The position numbers and the translations under genes were made by a program. Below the pieces are notes generated by a model. The model worked only from the letters and a program-made list of their open reading frames with translations. It was not told the origin of the DNA and did no database searches. A stretch of DNA of 64,000 nt. Origin: Mycobacterium sp. 852014-50255_SCH5639931 (GTDB lineage Bacteria > Actinomycetota > Actinomycetes > Mycobacteriales > Mycobacteriaceae). The DNA lies in the NCBI RefSeq assembly GCF_001665605.1, contig NZ_LZSV01000004.1, forward strand, positions 62,001 through 126,000, in the 5' to 3' direction. Below, in pieces: positions 9,526 through 18,197 of the stretch (position 1 is its first letter; every line of letters begins with the position of its first letter).

Positions 9526-10338
9526 ATGGGAAGCATCCGTCGCATCGGCGTGTCTGGGGACGCGTTTGTCGCCGCGTTGTCGCGTAGCCCCGGCAGGCAA
9601 CGAAGCCGTTGGTGGGCAACACTATTCGCCCTCTTGATGTTGACCTTGAGCTGCTCCGCCACGGTCGATGGTGCCGCGCGGCCGGCGGCGAACCTTGCGG
9701 CACGGTTCCTTGATGGGCAGACGCTGAATCGGGTGCTGCTGGGCGAGAGTGCGCTATCCCGAATGGTCAAGGAGCCCCTTGAGATCGACCCGCGTTTCCC
9801 CCCGCTTTTCGGCGGGCCGGAGATGTTGCCGGGAGATACCGGTTGGCCCGGAGATTGCCTGGGAGTAGCGGTGATGATGCAGGGGGCCGCCTATCGATCC
9901 GCCAACGTGAAAGGCGTTGCGCTCAAGACGTGGCGGCCCGATGCCGTGCCGGCCGCGACGGTGGCCGGGGTGGACGAGGCCGCCATCAGCTTGCCCACGG
10001 CTGCCGACGCCAACGCGCTGTTCGCGACGTTCTCCAGGCAGTGGCACGAATGTGATGGCAAGACGGTGCCCATCGTCGGCGGAACGTTACCGCTGGAAGT
10101 GAAAGTCAGTGACGTCCAAAGCGCCACTTCCGTTGTTGCGGCGACTATTTCGACGGAGTGGAGCGCGCCCGGCTTCGTCTCGCCATCCGTTCCCGCCGCG
10201 CGGGCCATCGGTGTGCGAGACAATTGCCTCGTCGAAGTCGAGGTCGACTTTGTCAACTCACCGGGCGCATCGCAAGAAGGATCCAGCGCGCTGGACATCG
10301 CGCAAGTCATGCGAGACAAGGTCAGCGCGCTGAGCTGA
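9526..10338 (+). CDS. putative membrane-anchored PknH_C-type sensor domain protein (copy 3)
   Basis: 270 aa from ATG 9526. An in-frame GTG at 9511 is part of the AGGAGGTGA ribosome site itself, so the ATG is preferred although spacing is long (14 bases). The hydrophobic segment ends at Cys43 in LMLTLSC, a poor lipobox, so it may be a signal anchor instead. The sensor core has the same three Cys as copy 2 (PGDCLGVAVMM, HECDGKTV, RDNCLVEVEV). The last bases before the stop match those of copy 2, as expected of a recent tandem duplicate. Separated from copy 2 by about 105 bp and probably independently transcribed. Confidence 0.83.
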   Translation: MGSIRRIGVSGDAFVAALSRSPGRQRSRWWATLFALLMLTLSCSATVDGAARPAANLAARFLDGQTLNRVLLGESALSRMVKEPLEIDPRFPPLFGGPEMLPGDTGWPGDCLGVAVMMQGAAYRSANVKGVALKTWRPDAVPAATVAGVDEAAISLPTAADANALFATFSRQWHECDGKTVPIVGGTLPLEVKVSDVQSATSVVAATISTEWSAPGFVSPSVPAARAIGVRDNCLVEVEVDFVNSPGASQEGSSALDIAQVMRDKVSALS

Positions 10339-10422
10339 CGCGGTAATACATCCCATGGTGGCGACCCGCTTCGCCCGGCTTCGCCACGCTTGCGATCGCC
10401 ACAGCCGTGCTTGCGATCGCCG

Positions 10423-12459
10423 CTACATCGGCGCGTTGGCGGGCTGGAACATCCCGGAGCCGTCGGCCTCCTCCTCGGCGCGGATCACGTGCACCACCGC
10501 GTTGATCAGCGCCAGGTGGGTGAACGCTTGCGGGAAGTTGCCCAGGTGCCGGCCCGTCCGGGGTTCGATCTCCTCGGCGTAGAGGTGCAACGGGCTGGCG
10601 TAGGACAGCAGCCGCTCGCACAATCGCTTGGCGCGCGCCACCTCGCCGATCTCCACCAGCGCCGACACCAACCAGAACGAGCAGATCGTGAACGTGCCTT
10701 CCTCGCCGGACAGCCCGTCGTCGGTCTCCTCCACGCGGTAGCGCAGCACCAGGCCTTCCTGGGTGAGTTCGTCGGCGATGGCCAGCACCGTGTTGCGCAC
10801 CCTGGGGTCGTCCGGCGGCAGGAATCGCGTGAGCACCACCAGCAGCAGTGAGGCGTCCAGCGCGTCGGTGCCGTAGCGCTGGGTGAACACCCCGCGGGAG
10901 TCCACCCCGTGTTGCAGGATGTCGTCCTTGATCTCCTCGGCGATGGCCCGCCACTGCTGGGCATAGCTCTTCTCGCCCTGCCGCTCGGCCAGCTTCGCCC
11001 CGCGGTCGAGCGCCACCCAGCACATCACCTTCGACGAGGTGAAGTGCTGCGGTTCGCCGCGGACCTCCCAGATGCCCCGATCGGGCTCCCGCCAGTGCTT
11101 GATGGCCTCTTCCACCTGTTTCTTGAGCACCGGCCACAAGCTTTCCGGGATCTGCTCACGGGATTTGCAGTGCAGGTAGAACGAATCGAGGATCGAGCCC
11201 CAGATGTCGTGCTGGACCTGGTCGTAGGCGCCGTTGCCGATGCGCACCGGCCGGGCGTGGTCATAACCGGACAAATGGTGCAGATCTTCTTCCACCAGGC
11301 TGCGTTCGCCGCCCACGCCGTACATCACCTGCAGCGGGTGGCGTTCGTTGCTGTTGGCGCCCGAGACGTCGGCGATGAACGCGAAGAAGTCGTCGGCCTC
11401 CCGATCCAGTCCGAGCGTGTACAGCCCCCACAACGCGAACGTGGAGTCGCGCACCCAGGCGTAGCGATAGTCCCAGTTGCGTTCGCCCTGCGGCGTTTCC
11501 GGCAGCGAGGTGGTGGCGGCCGCCAGCAGCGCCCCGGTGGGCGAGTACGTCAGCCCCTTCAGCGTGAGCGCGCTGCGCTGCAGGTAGGCGCGCCACGGGT
11601 GGTCGGGGAAGTTGCCGATGTTGATCCATTGCCGCCAGCACTCGGTGGTCTGCCACATCTTGTCAGCGGCCTCTTCGTAGGTTTGCGGCGCCGGGTGCTT
11701 GGTCCAGCTCAGGGCGACGAACACGTCGTCGCCCTCCTTCATCCGGGTGCGGGCGCGGGCTTCGCGGCCCTCCAGCCCGATCCGCAGGTTGGTGGTGAGC
11801 CGCAGGGTCGGGTGGGCATCGGGCTGCTTGGCGGCCCGCGCGACCGCCTCGCCGTACGCGTTGGCCGAGTATTCCCAGGTGGAGCCCACGCGGTGGTAGT
11901 CGAACGCGGGCTCGCAGCTCATCATCAGCTCGACGGTGCCGCTAACGCAGCGCACCGTGCGCAGCAGGATGTGCTCGGCGTCCCAGTCCATCGGCGTGCG
12001 GCGGTGGGTCCTGGACCGGCGCTCGATGTCGTGCCACGGCCCCATCACCAGCGCGTCACGCACGATGAGCCACCCGGTGTGGGTCTGCCACGTCGTCTCC
12101 ATGATCAGGCTGCCGGGCAGGTAGCGGCGGGCCGAGGGCACCGAAACGCCGTAGGGGCCGAGCCGGAAATGGCCGGCGCTGCGGTCCAGGATGGCGCCGA
12201 AGACGCTGGGGGAGTCCGGGCGCGGCACGCACATCCATTCGACCGAGCCGGCCGGGGAGATCAGGCAGGTCGTCTCCCAGTCGGACAAGAACGCGTAGTC
12301 CGCGATCGGCGGGAACGGGTTCCGCAGTGCCCCGCTCGAAGCCAGCGGCGCCGGTGCGCTGAAGTCGATCGGCGATGGCAAGGCCGCCGTCTCCGCTTGA
12401 AATGCCTCCTCGGGCATGGCGTCGGCCGGCTGGTCGTCGGGCTGGGCGTGCAGGACCAT
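10423..12459 (-). CDS. GH15 trehalase (Rv2402-like)
   Basis: 678 aa from the ATG giving MVLHAQPDDQ; an in-frame start at 12528 would add 23 residues of poor sequence and overlap the next gene. Glycoside hydrolase family 15 (alpha/alpha)6 barrel: N-terminal beta domain (PPIADYAFLSDWETTCLISP), first catalytic-site segment NWDYRYAWVRDSTFALW, and the second acid segment RGIWEVRGEPQHFTSSKV. The mycobacterial homologue hydrolyses trehalose to glucose and shows phosphate dependence. Cytoplasmic, no signal. Faces the lipoprotein array convergently. Confidence 0.93.
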   Translation of the reverse strand: MVLHAQPDDQPADAMPEEAFQAETAALPSPIDFSAPAPLASSGALRNPFPPIADYAFLSDWETTCLISPAGSVEWMCVPRPDSPSVFGAILDRSAGHFRLGPYGVSVPSARRYLPGSLIMETTWQTHTGWLIVRDALVMGPWHDIERRSRTHRRTPMDWDAEHILLRTVRCVSGTVELMMSCEPAFDYHRVGSTWEYSANAYGEAVARAAKQPDAHPTLRLTTNLRIGLEGREARARTRMKEGDDVFVALSWTKHPAPQTYEEAADKMWQTTECWRQWINIGNFPDHPWRAYLQRSALTLKGLTYSPTGALLAAATTSLPETPQGERNWDYRYAWVRDSTFALWGLYTLGLDREADDFFAFIADVSGANSNERHPLQVMYGVGGERSLVEEDLHHLSGYDHARPVRIGNGAYDQVQHDIWGSILDSFYLHCKSREQIPESLWPVLKKQVEEAIKHWREPDRGIWEVRGEPQHFTSSKVMCWVALDRGAKLAERQGEKSYAQQWRAIAEEIKDDILQHGVDSRGVFTQRYGTDALDASLLLVVLTRFLPPDDPRVRNTVLAIADELTQEGLVLRYRVEETDDGLSGEEGTFTICSFWLVSALVEIGEVARAKRLCERLLSYASPLHLYAEEIEPRTGRHLGNFPQAFTHLALINAVVHVIRAEEEADGSGMFQPANAPM

Positions 12460-12524
12460 CCCGACATCATCATCTGTTGAGCGGCCCGGCGTCCATTCTT
12501 TCGCCGACGTGGCGCGACTTCGGG

Positions 12525-13760
12525 TCACCCGCGGCGCTGGGCAAACCTCGGGGCGTGCTCCGGAAGCGGGCCGATCGCGACGAGGTAGCCGAGTACTCGC
12601 CGCAGCGCCGGCGAGCGGCCCACCAGCCGCACGCCCAGCGGCGCACGCTGGGCGTTTCCGCCTACCGCCGCGGCGATCACGTTGGCATGGATCAACCGTT
12701 GCGCGGTCTGCAGCAGCGCGGTCGGAAACCAGCGGCGCGCCTGCACGCGGGCGAGTCGCCGGGTGGGCACCCGTCCCGCCCGCAGCGCGTCGGCCAGAAT
12801 GCGGGCGGCCGCCACCGCGTCGGCCACCGCCAGGTTGATGCCGATCCCGCCGACCGGCGACATCGCGTGCGCGGAGTCGCCGATGAACAAGACGCCGTCG
12901 GCATACCAGCGGCGAAGCCGATTCAGTTGTACGTCAAGCAGTTTCACGTCATCGAAAGACGTCAGCGTCTGCACGCGGTCACCGAGCCAGGGCACCATGC
13001 CGACCAGCGCTCGGTGCAGCGCTTCGACGCCCTCCGACCGCAGCCGGGCGTCGGTTCCCTTCGGGATGATGTAGGCGATCTGGAAGTAATCGCCGCGATC
13101 GATCACGATGACGGCGTGTCCGGCCCGCAACACGCCGGCCAGACCCCGCGGATCGCCGGGGTGGCGGGGCAACCGGAACCACCACACGTCCATGGGCGCG
13201 CCGAAGCTGTGCGGTTTGAGGCCGACCGAGGAACGCACCGTCGAAGAGCGACCGTCGCAGGCCACGGTCAATTCGGCGCGCATCTCCTTGAGCTGGCCGG
13301 CCGGGTCCCGGTAGGTGACGCCGACGACGCGGTCCGCGTCCCGGATGACGCCGATCACCTCGGTGCTGCGCAACAGCCGGAAGCTCGGTTCTGCCTCGGC
13401 GGCGGTGGCCACCAGCTCCAGGAAGTCCCATTGCGGCACCAGTGCGATGTGCTTGTGCGCCCCCGGAAGGCGGGTCAGGTCGAGGCCGAGCGGTGCGTTC
13501 TCTATCTCCATGTGGACGGTGTCGATGAGGCGATGTGGAATTTCCGCGAATCGTGAGCCGAGACCCAGTTCGTCGAGCAGTCGCAAGGTGCTCGCGTGCA
13601 CCGTGTCTCCGCGAAAATCACGCAGGAAGTCGGCGTGCTTTTCCATCACCGTGACGTCTACACCGGCGCGTGCCAGCAGCAGGCCCAGCACCATGCCTGC
13701 CGGGCCGCCGCCGGCGATCAGGCAGGCCGTTGCCGCGGGTGGGGACGACGTGGCGGACAT
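12525..13760 (-). CDS. FAD-dependent monooxygenase (PHBH/UbiH type)
   Basis: 411 aa from the ATG at 13760. The Rossmann GxGxxG motif is at residues 14-19 (IAGGGPAGMVLGLLLARAG), followed by the family motif VACDGRSSTVRSS and the FAD-ribityl motif GVLFIGDSAHAMSPVGGIG near residue 285. These three motifs define class A aromatic or polyketide hydroxylases. Substrate not predictable. It sits upstream of the trehalase on the same strand with 65 bp between, so cotranscription is possible. The frame is open 76 codons further upstream, but that stretch is antisense to a small membrane gene and is rejected. Confidence 0.88.
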   Translation of the reverse strand: MSATSSPPAATACLIAGGGPAGMVLGLLLARAGVDVTVMEKHADFLRDFRGDTVHASTLRLLDELGLGSRFAEIPHRLIDTVHMEIENAPLGLDLTRLPGAHKHIALVPQWDFLELVATAAEAEPSFRLLRSTEVIGVIRDADRVVGVTYRDPAGQLKEMRAELTVACDGRSSTVRSSVGLKPHSFGAPMDVWWFRLPRHPGDPRGLAGVLRAGHAVIVIDRGDYFQIAYIIPKGTDARLRSEGVEALHRALVGMVPWLGDRVQTLTSFDDVKLLDVQLNRLRRWYADGVLFIGDSAHAMSPVGGIGINLAVADAVAAARILADALRAGRVPTRRLARVQARRWFPTALLQTAQRLIHANVIAAAVGGNAQRAPLGVRLVGRSPALRRVLGYLVAIGPLPEHAPRFAQRRG

Positions 13761-13814
13761 GGGCCGATCTTGGCACATTGGTTTTCGGCTGCAGAGCCGA
13801 ATAGGGTGAGCCCC

Positions 13815-14009
13815 GTGACCGCTTTCCTGAATTGGTGGGACGGCAACGAGCTGTGGCTTTCCGGGCTCGCTTTCGTACTCCAGGCCATGGTGGTGATGCC
13901 GGTCGTGCTGGTAGTGGCCGCGGTCACGGCGGGACTGCTCGATGGCCTGCTCGGCAAAAGCATCGCCCTGATGCGCCGGGCCCGCCACGCCGGTGAGGCG
14001 CCCGGGTAA
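13815..14009 (+). CDS. small membrane protein (Rv2401A-like)
   Basis: 64 aa from GTG 13815. Soluble Trp-rich start (TAFLNWWDGNELWLSG), then one long hydrophobic segment of about 25 residues (VLQAMVVMPVVLVVAAVTAG) and a basic tail (MRRARHAG). Matches in position and architecture the small membrane protein Rv2401A of M. tuberculosis. Divergent from the FAD monooxygenase. Function unknown. Confidence 0.72.
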   Translation: MTAFLNWWDGNELWLSGLAFVLQAMVVMPVVLVVAAVTAGLLDGLLGKSIALMRRARHAGEAPG

Positions 14010-14014
14010 CGCCT

Positions 14015-14092
14015 ATGCCTCGGTCACACGTGACGTTGATTCTGGTCTCGCTCGTGGTGCTGGTGATCGTCGCGTGGTGGCTAACGCACTGA
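14015..14092 (+). CDS. possible 25-aa single-span membrane peptide
   Basis: ATG 14015 starts six bases after the previous stop and encodes MPRSHVT followed by LILVSLVVLVIVAWW and LTH. The composition is almost entirely a transmembrane helix with a basic-side start. No clear ribosome site is visible, so translation would rest on coupling to the 64-aa membrane gene. Could be spurious. Confidence 0.35.
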   Translation: MPRSHVTLILVSLVVLVIVAWWLTH

Positions 14093-14157
14093 TTGCGCGA
14101 CTTCGCGCGGCGTGCGCGCACGGCGACGCGAGCGGTGGCGGGCCCGGCGATTCCTGT

Positions 14158-14163
14158 TAGGCT
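14158..14163 (+). promoter_or_regulatory. -10 element TAGGCT for a leaderless leader-peptide transcript
   Basis: TAGGCT fits the mycobacterial TANNNT -10 consensus, with exactly seven bases between it and the ATG at 14171. This is the spacing of leaderless transcripts whose first base is the A of the start codon. Confidence 0.65.
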
Positions 14164-14170
14164 TCCCGCC

Positions 14171-14227
14171 ATGCACGTGACATCCGGTGTCGTAGAACGC
14201 CATGTCTTCGTGCACTGTTGTCGCTGA
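14171..14227 (+). CDS. cysteine-rich leader peptide of the sulfate-transport operon
   Basis: 18 codons plus stop: MHVTSGVVERHVFVHCCR. The core RHV-x-V followed by consecutive Cys codons (TGT TGT at 14216-14221) and a terminal Arg is the signature of actinobacterial 'putative leader peptides' found before sulfur-assimilation genes; polycysteine leaderless ORFs in mycobacteria have been described as cysteine-responsive attenuators. It lies 114 bp before subI, in the same orientation and behind a leaderless-type promoter. Expected role: ribosomes stall on the Cys codons when cysteinyl-tRNA is scarce and raise expression of sulfate uptake. The attenuator role here is inferred. Confidence 0.8.
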   Translation: MHVTSGVVERHVFVHCCR

Positions 14228-14265
14228 CCGCCAATCCCGTGTGCGGTCTGGTATGGGGTTCGTCA

Positions 14266-14338
14266 GGCCTCCCAGTCGTTTAGGCGCCTTTCCGCAGCAA
14301 CGGGACCACTATCACCTAAGTCCCCGTACTGGAAGGCC
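14266..14338 (+). promoter_or_regulatory. long-range stem that can hide the subI ribosome site
   Basis: GGCCTCCCAGT (14266-14276) is the reverse complement of ACTGGAAGGCC (14328-14338) except for one C-A mismatch in the middle. The right arm contains GGAAGG, the subI ribosome site, five bases before the ATG. Folding would block subI translation, so ribosome position on the upstream Cys codons could switch the structure. Secondary pairings in the loop (TCCCGT with ACGGGA) offer alternatives. Structure read by eye. Confidence 0.55.
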
Positions 14339-14341
14339 CGA

Positions 14342-15373
14342 ATGCTCCACGACATCGCTTCGCGCTGGCGGCCGGTGAGTGCGCTCGCCCTCATCGTCGC
14401 AGTCATCTCGGGGTGTAGTGGCGGCGCCAGTGACGTCGTGGGCGGGGGCGGCCCGACCAACGCGCGCACCAGTATCACGCTGGTGGCCTATTCAGTCCCA
14501 GAACCCGGCTGGAGCAAGGTCGTCCCCGCCTTCAACGCCGCCGAGGAGGGCAAGGGCATCCAGGTGATCACCTCCTACGGCGCCTCCGGCGACCAGTCGC
14601 GCGGAGTCGTCGACGGCAAGCCGGCCGACATCGTGAATTTCTCGGTCGAACCGGACATCACGCGGTTGGTGAAGGCCGGCAAGGTATCCAAAGATTGGAA
14701 TACCGACGCCACCAAGGGAATTCCGTTCGGGTCGGTGGTAACCCTGGTGGTGCGTAAGGGCAATCCCAAAAACATCAAGGACTGGGATGACCTGCTGCGG
14801 CCGGGGGTGGAGGTCATCACGCCCAGTCCGCTGAGCTCGGGGTCGGCCAAGTGGAATTTGCTCGCACCGTACGCCGTCAAGAGCGAAGGCGGCGGCAACA
14901 CCCAAGCCGGCGTCGACTTCATCAGCAAGCTGGTGCATGAACACATCAAATTGCGGCCCGGTTCGGGGAGGGAGGCCACCGATGTTTTCGTTCAGGGCAG
15001 CGGGGATGTCTTGATCAGTTACGAGAACGAGGCGATCGCCACCGAGCGCGCAGGCAAACCGGTTGAGCACATCAACCCGCCGCAGACTTTCAAAATCGAC
15101 AATCCGGTTGCGGTGGTAACCACCAGCCCCCACCTGGACGCCGCGGTCGCCTTCAAGAACTTCCAGTACACGGCCACGGCGCAGAAGGTGTGGGGGCAGG
15201 CGGGCTTTCGGCCGGTCGATCCGGCCATCGCCGCCGAATTCCGTGATCAGTTTCCGGCGCCGGCGAAACTGTGGACGATTGCCGACCTCGGTGGCTGGAG
15301 CGCGGTGGACCCGCAGTTGTTCGACAAGACCACCGGCAGCATCACCAAGATCTACATGCAGGCCACCGGATGA
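14342..15373 (+). CDS. subI: sulfate-binding lipoprotein SubI
   Basis: 343 aa periplasmic-type sulfate/thiosulfate receptor. Signal peptide with lipobox VISGC, lipidated Cys25. The mature part matches the Sbp/CysP family: LVAYSVPEPGWSKVVPAF, GASGDQSRGVVDGKPADIV, and PSPLSSGSAKWNLLAPY. It feeds the CysT-CysW-CysA1 importer encoded directly downstream (ATGA overlap with cysT). Ribosome site GGAAGG with five bases of spacing. Likely regulated by the leader peptide and RNA stem just upstream. M. tuberculosis orthologue Rv2400c. Confidence 0.95.
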   Translation: MLHDIASRWRPVSALALIVAVISGCSGGASDVVGGGGPTNARTSITLVAYSVPEPGWSKVVPAFNAAEEGKGIQVITSYGASGDQSRGVVDGKPADIVNFSVEPDITRLVKAGKVSKDWNTDATKGIPFGSVVTLVVRKGNPKNIKDWDDLLRPGVEVITPSPLSSGSAKWNLLAPYAVKSEGGGNTQAGVDFISKLVHEHIKLRPGSGREATDVFVQGSGDVLISYENEAIATERAGKPVEHINPPQTFKIDNPVAVVTTSPHLDAAVAFKNFQYTATAQKVWGQAGFRPVDPAIAAEFRDQFPAPAKLWTIADLGGWSAVDPQLFDKTTGSITKIYMQATG

Positions 15374-16260
15374 CGGCCGCGATCACGCCCGACCCTCAGG
15401 CAATCAGGCCGGAGCTCGGTCACCCGGCCGGTGACGCCGGGCACCGCCAAGCGAATTCGGGGCGTCGCTGGTCGGGTACCACGTCACTGCGGGTGGGAGT
15501 GGCAACGCTGTGGCTTTCGGTGATCGTGCTGCTGCCGCTGGCCGCCATCGCATGGCAGGCCGCGGGCGGTGGGTGGCACGCCTTCTGGTTGGCGGTGACG
15601 TCAAACGCCGCGTTGGAGTCGTTCCGGGTCACCCTGACCATATCCGCCGGGGTGACCTTGGTGAATCTGGTGTTCGGCCTGATCATCGCGTGGATGCTGG
15701 TGCGGGACGACTTCGTCGGCAAGCGGCTCGTCGATGCGATCATCGACCTGCCCTTCGCGCTGCCCACCATCGTCGCGAGCCTGGTGATGCTGGCCCTCTA
15801 CGGCAACAACAGCCCGGTAGGCCTGCATCTGCAGCACACGGCGTGGGGCGTGGCCGTGGCGCTGGCCTTCGTCACGCTGCCATTCGTGGTGCGCGCCGTG
15901 CAGCCGGTGCTGCTGGAAATCGATCGGGAGACCGAAGAGGCGGCCGCGTCGTTGGGTGCCAGCGGCGCAAAGGTTTTCACTTCTGTCGTGCTGCCGTCGT
16001 TGACACCGTCCTTGCTGTCCGGCGCGGGCCTGGCTTTCTCACGAGCGATCGGCGAGTTCGGGTCGGTGGTCCTGATCGGTGGCGCGGTACCGGGCAAGAC
16101 CGAAGTGTCATCGCAGTGGATACGCACCCTGATCGAGAACGACGACCGCACCGGTGCCGCCGCGATATCCATCGTCTTGCTGTCGATTTCGTTTGTGGTG
16201 CTGTTCATTCTGCGGATCGTGGGCGGACGCGCGGCCAAGCGTGAGGAGTTGGCGGCGTGA
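15370..16260 (+). CDS. cysT: sulfate ABC transporter permease CysT
   Basis: 296 aa from ATG 15370, overlapping the subI stop (ATGA). A longer frame from 15271 would run through subI and is rejected. Six transmembrane segments begin near residue 40, and the permease EAA loop is seen in EIDRETEEAAASLGASGAK. It pairs with CysW to form the channel for sulfate and thiosulfate. N-terminal 35 residues are hydrophilic and variable. The stop overlaps the cysW start. M. tuberculosis Rv2399c. Confidence 0.95.
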   Translation: MTAAITPDPQAIRPELGHPAGDAGHRQANSGRRWSGTTSLRVGVATLWLSVIVLLPLAAIAWQAAGGGWHAFWLAVTSNAALESFRVTLTISAGVTLVNLVFGLIIAWMLVRDDFVGKRLVDAIIDLPFALPTIVASLVMLALYGNNSPVGLHLQHTAWGVAVALAFVTLPFVVRAVQPVLLEIDRETEEAAASLGASGAKVFTSVVLPSLTPSLLSGAGLAFSRAIGEFGSVVLIGGAVPGKTEVSSQWIRTLIENDDRTGAAAISIVLLSISFVVLFILRIVGGRAAKREELAA

Positions 16261-17069
16261 CCTCATCGCCCAGGGTTCGATACCTGATCCGATTCGTCGG
16301 GCTCGCATACCTTTTCGTATTGCTGGTCGTTCCGGTTGCCCTGATCTTGTGGCGGACGTTTCGGCCCGGCTTTGGCCAGTTCTTCGACTGGGTGAGCACT
16401 CCCGCGGCGATCTCGGCGCTGAACCTGACCTTGCTGGTGGTCGCCATCGTGGTGCCGCTGAACGTAGTTTTCGGCATTCCCACCGCTCTGGTGCTCGCCC
16501 GCAATCGGTTTCGTGGCAAGGGCGTGCTGCAGGCGGTCATCGATCTGCCTTTCGCGGTGTCGCCGGTCATCGTCGGCGTTGCCCTGATCCTGTTGTGGGG
16601 ATCGGCCGGCGCATTCGGCTTCGTGGAAAAGGACCTCGGATTCAAGATCATCTTCGGGTTGCCCGGCATCGTCCTTGCCAGCATCTTCGTCACCCTGCCC
16701 TTCGTTGTGCGCGAGGTGGAACCGGTCCTGCACGAATTGGGGACCGACCAGGAGGAGGCGGCCGCGACCTTGGGATCGGGCTGGTGGCAGACTTTTTGGC
16801 GGATCACCCTGCCCTCGATCCGGTGGGGTCTGACCTACGGCATCGTGCTGACCATCGCCCGCACCCTCGGCGAATACGGAGCGGTCATCATCGTGTCGTC
16901 GAACCTCCCGGGAAGGTCCCAAACCCTGACCTTGCTGGTCTCGGATCGGTATAACCGCGGTGCCGAGTACGGCGCCTACGCGCTGTCGACATTGTTGATG
17001 GGCGTCGCGGTGTTGGTCCTGATCTTCCAAGTGATTCTGGACATCCGCCGGGCGAGAGCGGCCAGGTAG
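16257..17069 (+). CDS. cysW: sulfate ABC transporter permease CysW
   Basis: 270 aa; GTG start overlaps the cysT stop (GTGA). Six predicted membrane helices; EAA loop ELGTDQEEAAATLGSGWWQT; family signature GEYGAVIIVSSNLPG. Second subunit of the sulfate import channel. M. tuberculosis Rv2398c. The following cysA1 starts 20 bp after its stop, completing a four-gene operon. Confidence 0.95.
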   Translation: MTSSPRVRYLIRFVGLAYLFVLLVVPVALILWRTFRPGFGQFFDWVSTPAAISALNLTLLVVAIVVPLNVVFGIPTALVLARNRFRGKGVLQAVIDLPFAVSPVIVGVALILLWGSAGAFGFVEKDLGFKIIFGLPGIVLASIFVTLPFVVREVEPVLHELGTDQEEAAATLGSGWWQTFWRITLPSIRWGLTYGIVLTIARTLGEYGAVIIVSSNLPGRSQTLTLLVSDRYNRGAEYGAYALSTLLMGVAVLVLIFQVILDIRRARAAR

Positions 17070-17089
17070 CCTGACATGGAGACTCGGAT

Positions 17090-18184
17090 ATGACAGACAA
17101 CGACAGCCGGTCCGTCGACCAAGCCATCGTCGTGCGCAACGCCTACAAGCGCTACGGCGACTTCGTGGCCCTGGACAACGTGGATTTCGTCGTGCCCTCC
17201 GGCTCGCTGACGGCACTGTTGGGCCCCAGTGGTTCCGGCAAGTCGACCCTGTTGCGGGCCATCGCCGGACTCGATCAACCCGACAGCGGGACGATCACCA
17301 TCAACGGTCACGACGTCACGCGGGTGCCGCCGCAGCGGCGAAGCATCGGGTTCGTATTCCAGCACTACGCCGCGTTCAAGCACCTGACCGTCCGCGACAA
17401 CGTCGCCTATGGCCTGAAGATCCGCAAGCGCCCCAAGGCGGAGGTCAAGGCCAAGGTCGACAACCTGTTGGAAGTGGTGGGGCTGAGCGGATTTCAGAAC
17501 CGTTATCCCAATCAGCTCTCCGGCGGTCAACGACAGCGGATGGCGCTCGCGCGGGCGCTGGCGGTCGACCCGCAGGTGCTGTTGCTCGACGAGCCGTTCG
17601 GCGCGCTGGACGCCAAGGTGCGCGAGGACCTGCGCGCGTGGTTGCGTCGCCTTCATGACGAGGTGCACGTCACCACTGTTCTGGTCACCCACGACCAGGC
17701 GGAGGCGTTGGACGTCGCCGACCGCATCGCCGTGCTGAACCACGGTCGTATCGAACAGGTGGGATCGCCGACCGAGGTCTACGACGCACCGGCGAGCGCC
17801 TTCGTGATGTCGTTCCTCGGCGCGGTATCCACCCTGAACGGCAATCTGGTTCGCCCGCACGATATCCGGGTGGGCCGCAACCCCGAAATGGCCATCGCGG
17901 GCGGTGATGGCACCGCAGAGTCCATCGGGGTGGTGCGCGCCACCGTCGACCGCGTGGTCGTGCTCGGCTTCGAGGTGCGGGTGGAGTTGACCAGCGCCGC
18001 CACCGGTGGGGCGTTCACCGCCCAGATCACCCGCGGCGACGCCGAGGCCCTGGCCCTACGCGAGGGGGACACCGTCTACGTGCGCGCGACCCGAATCCCG
18101 TCCCTTGCCGTTAACTCGGCGGACAACGGCAACGACCGTCCCGCCGGCGCCGGCGAGGATCAAGCCACGCTGACGTCGGCGTAA
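17090..18184 (+). CDS. cysA1: sulfate ABC transporter ATPase CysA1
   Basis: 364 aa. Walker [10 protein letters not shown] near residue 43, Q-loop VFQHYAAF, signature [15 protein letters not shown], Walker [13 protein letters not shown], switch His in LVTHDQ. The C-terminal 130 residues form the regulatory TOBE-like domain typical of CysA/MalK ATPases. Energises sulfate uptake through CysT/CysW. Convergent with cysH, 13 bp between stops. In M. tuberculosis (Rv2397c) other genes separate cysA1 from cysH; these are absent here. Confidence 0.95.
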   Translation: MTDNDSRSVDQAIVVRNAYKRYGDFVALDNVDFVVPSGSLTALLGPSGSGKSTLLRAIAGLDQPDSGTITINGHDVTRVPPQRRSIGFVFQHYAAFKHLTVRDNVAYGLKIRKRPKAEVKAKVDNLLEVVGLSGFQNRYPNQLSGGQRQRMALARALAVDPQVLLLDEPFGALDAKVREDLRAWLRRLHDEVHVTTVLVTHDQAEALDVADRIAVLNHGRIEQVGSPTEVYDAPASAFVMSFLGAVSTLNGNLVRPHDIRVGRNPEMAIAGGDGTAESIGVVRATVDRVVVLGFEVRVELTSAATGGAFTAQITRGDAEALALREGDTVYVRATRIPSLAVNSADNGNDRPAGAGEDQATLTSA

Positions 18185-18197
18185 CGCCCGCTCTCCG

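Noticed and set aside
10392..10420. Two GCGATCGC octamers in a repeated 13-base segment between convergent genes
   Set aside because: Short direct repeat common in GC-rich DNA; no evidence of function beyond a possible terminator area.
10909..12480. 523-codon open frame on the plus strand opposite the trehalase
   Set aside because: Antisense shadow of a high-GC gene; composition is His/Arg/Gly-rich with no motif and no ribosome site.
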